In this document: piece after piece, positions 20,693 through 20,990 of the stretch
Numbering within the stretch: the first letter of the stretch is position 1
Layout: every line of letters begins with the position of its first letter
Source: CAZWUK01 sp964636685
GTDB lineage: Bacteria; Bacillota; Clostridia; Christensenellales; CAG-138
Reading direction: 5' to 3'
Length of the DNA: 20,990 nt
Assembly (NCBI GenBank): GCA_964636685.1
Contig: CAZWUK010000038.1
Coordinates: 1-20,990 of the forward strand
The notes under the pieces: model-generated
What the model was told of the DNA's origin: nothing
What the model saw: only the letters and a program-made list of their open reading frames with translations
The model's database searches: none
Position numbers and translations under genes: made by a program

Positions 20693-20990
20693 ATGAGCGT
20701 ATTGGAGTCGCTGAAGGCAATCCATCAGGAAGCGATGGATCGGCTGAAAAACGGTGAGAATGAAACGGATTTGGAGGATCTGCAAATCAACGTTCTCGGA
20801 AGAAACGGTTCTTTGACCGGCATTCTTCGCACCATGGGCAAAATGGAAAAAGAAGAACGTGCCGCCGTCGGCGCGGAGGCAAACCGCGTCAAACAATCGC
20901 TGGAAGCGGCGATTGTCGAAAGGCGCGCTGCCATGAGTCAGCTGGCGCAGCAAAAAAACATCAAGAAAACAACCGCAGCACGGTGCGGCA
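20693..20990 (+). CDS. pheS: Phenylalanine--tRNA ligase alpha subunit, N-terminal fragment
   Basis: The first 99 codons of the alpha subunit, cut by the right edge. The N-terminal coiled-coil arm that contacts tRNA-Phe is recognisable: INVLGRNGSLTGILRTMGKMEKEERAAVG (32-60) matches the conserved LGKKGPITEVLRGMGKL-type block. The T-box leader with a Phe specifier supports the identity. AGGAGG lies 13 nt and GGAGAG 9 nt before the ATG. The last residues (about 88-99, NIKKTTAARCG) do not resemble the IDVTLPG block expected at that point, so the extreme end may be a sequence error, assembly artefact or divergent stretch. Confidence 0.88.
   Translation, partial: MSVLESLKAIHQEAMDRLKNGENETDLEDLQINVLGRNGSLTGILRTMGKMEKEERAAVGAEANRVKQSLEAAIVERRAAMSQLAQQKNIKKTTAARCG

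Overview
The window looks like a moderate-GC Clostridia-type Firmicute chromosome fragment. The grounds are: a T-box leader in front of pheS, strong sigma-A promoters of TTGACA/TATAAT type, AGGAGG ribosome binding sites, a YtrA-type GntR/ABC operon, an Rrf2 regulator next to cysK, and hairpin-plus-T-run terminators. No phage, transposase, CRISPR array, tRNA or rRNA gene is visible inside the window. Most of it is housekeeping or conserved accessory metabolism rather than a defence or mobile island.

Layout. Positions 1-355 hold two strong tandem promoters that point left, out of the window (rRNA-operon-like), and the promoter of a rightward unit. That unit is alaS (an unusually short alanyl-tRNA synthetase), a DUF695/RraB-like protein, an MFS transporter, and a small AT-richer TIGR04076 gene bracketed by inverted arrays of 7-bp repeats. 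A bidirectional terminator (4490-4536) separates it from leftward genes. These are nrdA-nrdB (class I ribonucleotide reductase); a two-gene unit of an ATP-grasp ligase and a hydroxypyruvate-isomerase-like TIM barrel, with clear promoter and terminator; a PHP-family histidinol-phosphatase followed by dinB (DNA polymerase IV); a metallophosphoesterase; xdhC, an Rrf2 regulator and cysK; and a ytr-like operon (GntR regulator, ABC ATPase, large permease).

The ytr-like operon and a rightward gene for a membrane-anchored ComEC-like metallo-beta-lactamase-fold hydrolase are divergent, with overlapping -35 boxes. The rightward message appears to be leaderless. The right end carries a T-box riboswitch with a Phe (TTC) specifier and the first 99 codons of pheS.

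How the genes work together. Translation and its control frame the window (alaS, T-box-pheS, probable rRNA promoters). nrdAB and dinB supply and use dNTPs for replication and repair. XdhC, Rrf2 and CysK suggest a link between sulfur or Fe-S sensing, cysteine synthesis and molybdenum-enzyme maturation. The ytr-like genes fit a self-regulated ABC exporter of the envelope-stress type. I did not find a clearly new multi-gene system. The best leads are the TIGR04076 cassette with inverted heptamer arrays, the ATP-grasp/TIM-barrel operon, the C-terminally minimal AlaRS coupled to an RraB-like protein, the xdhC-rrf2-cysK unit, and the overlapping divergent/leaderless promoter region near 19390.
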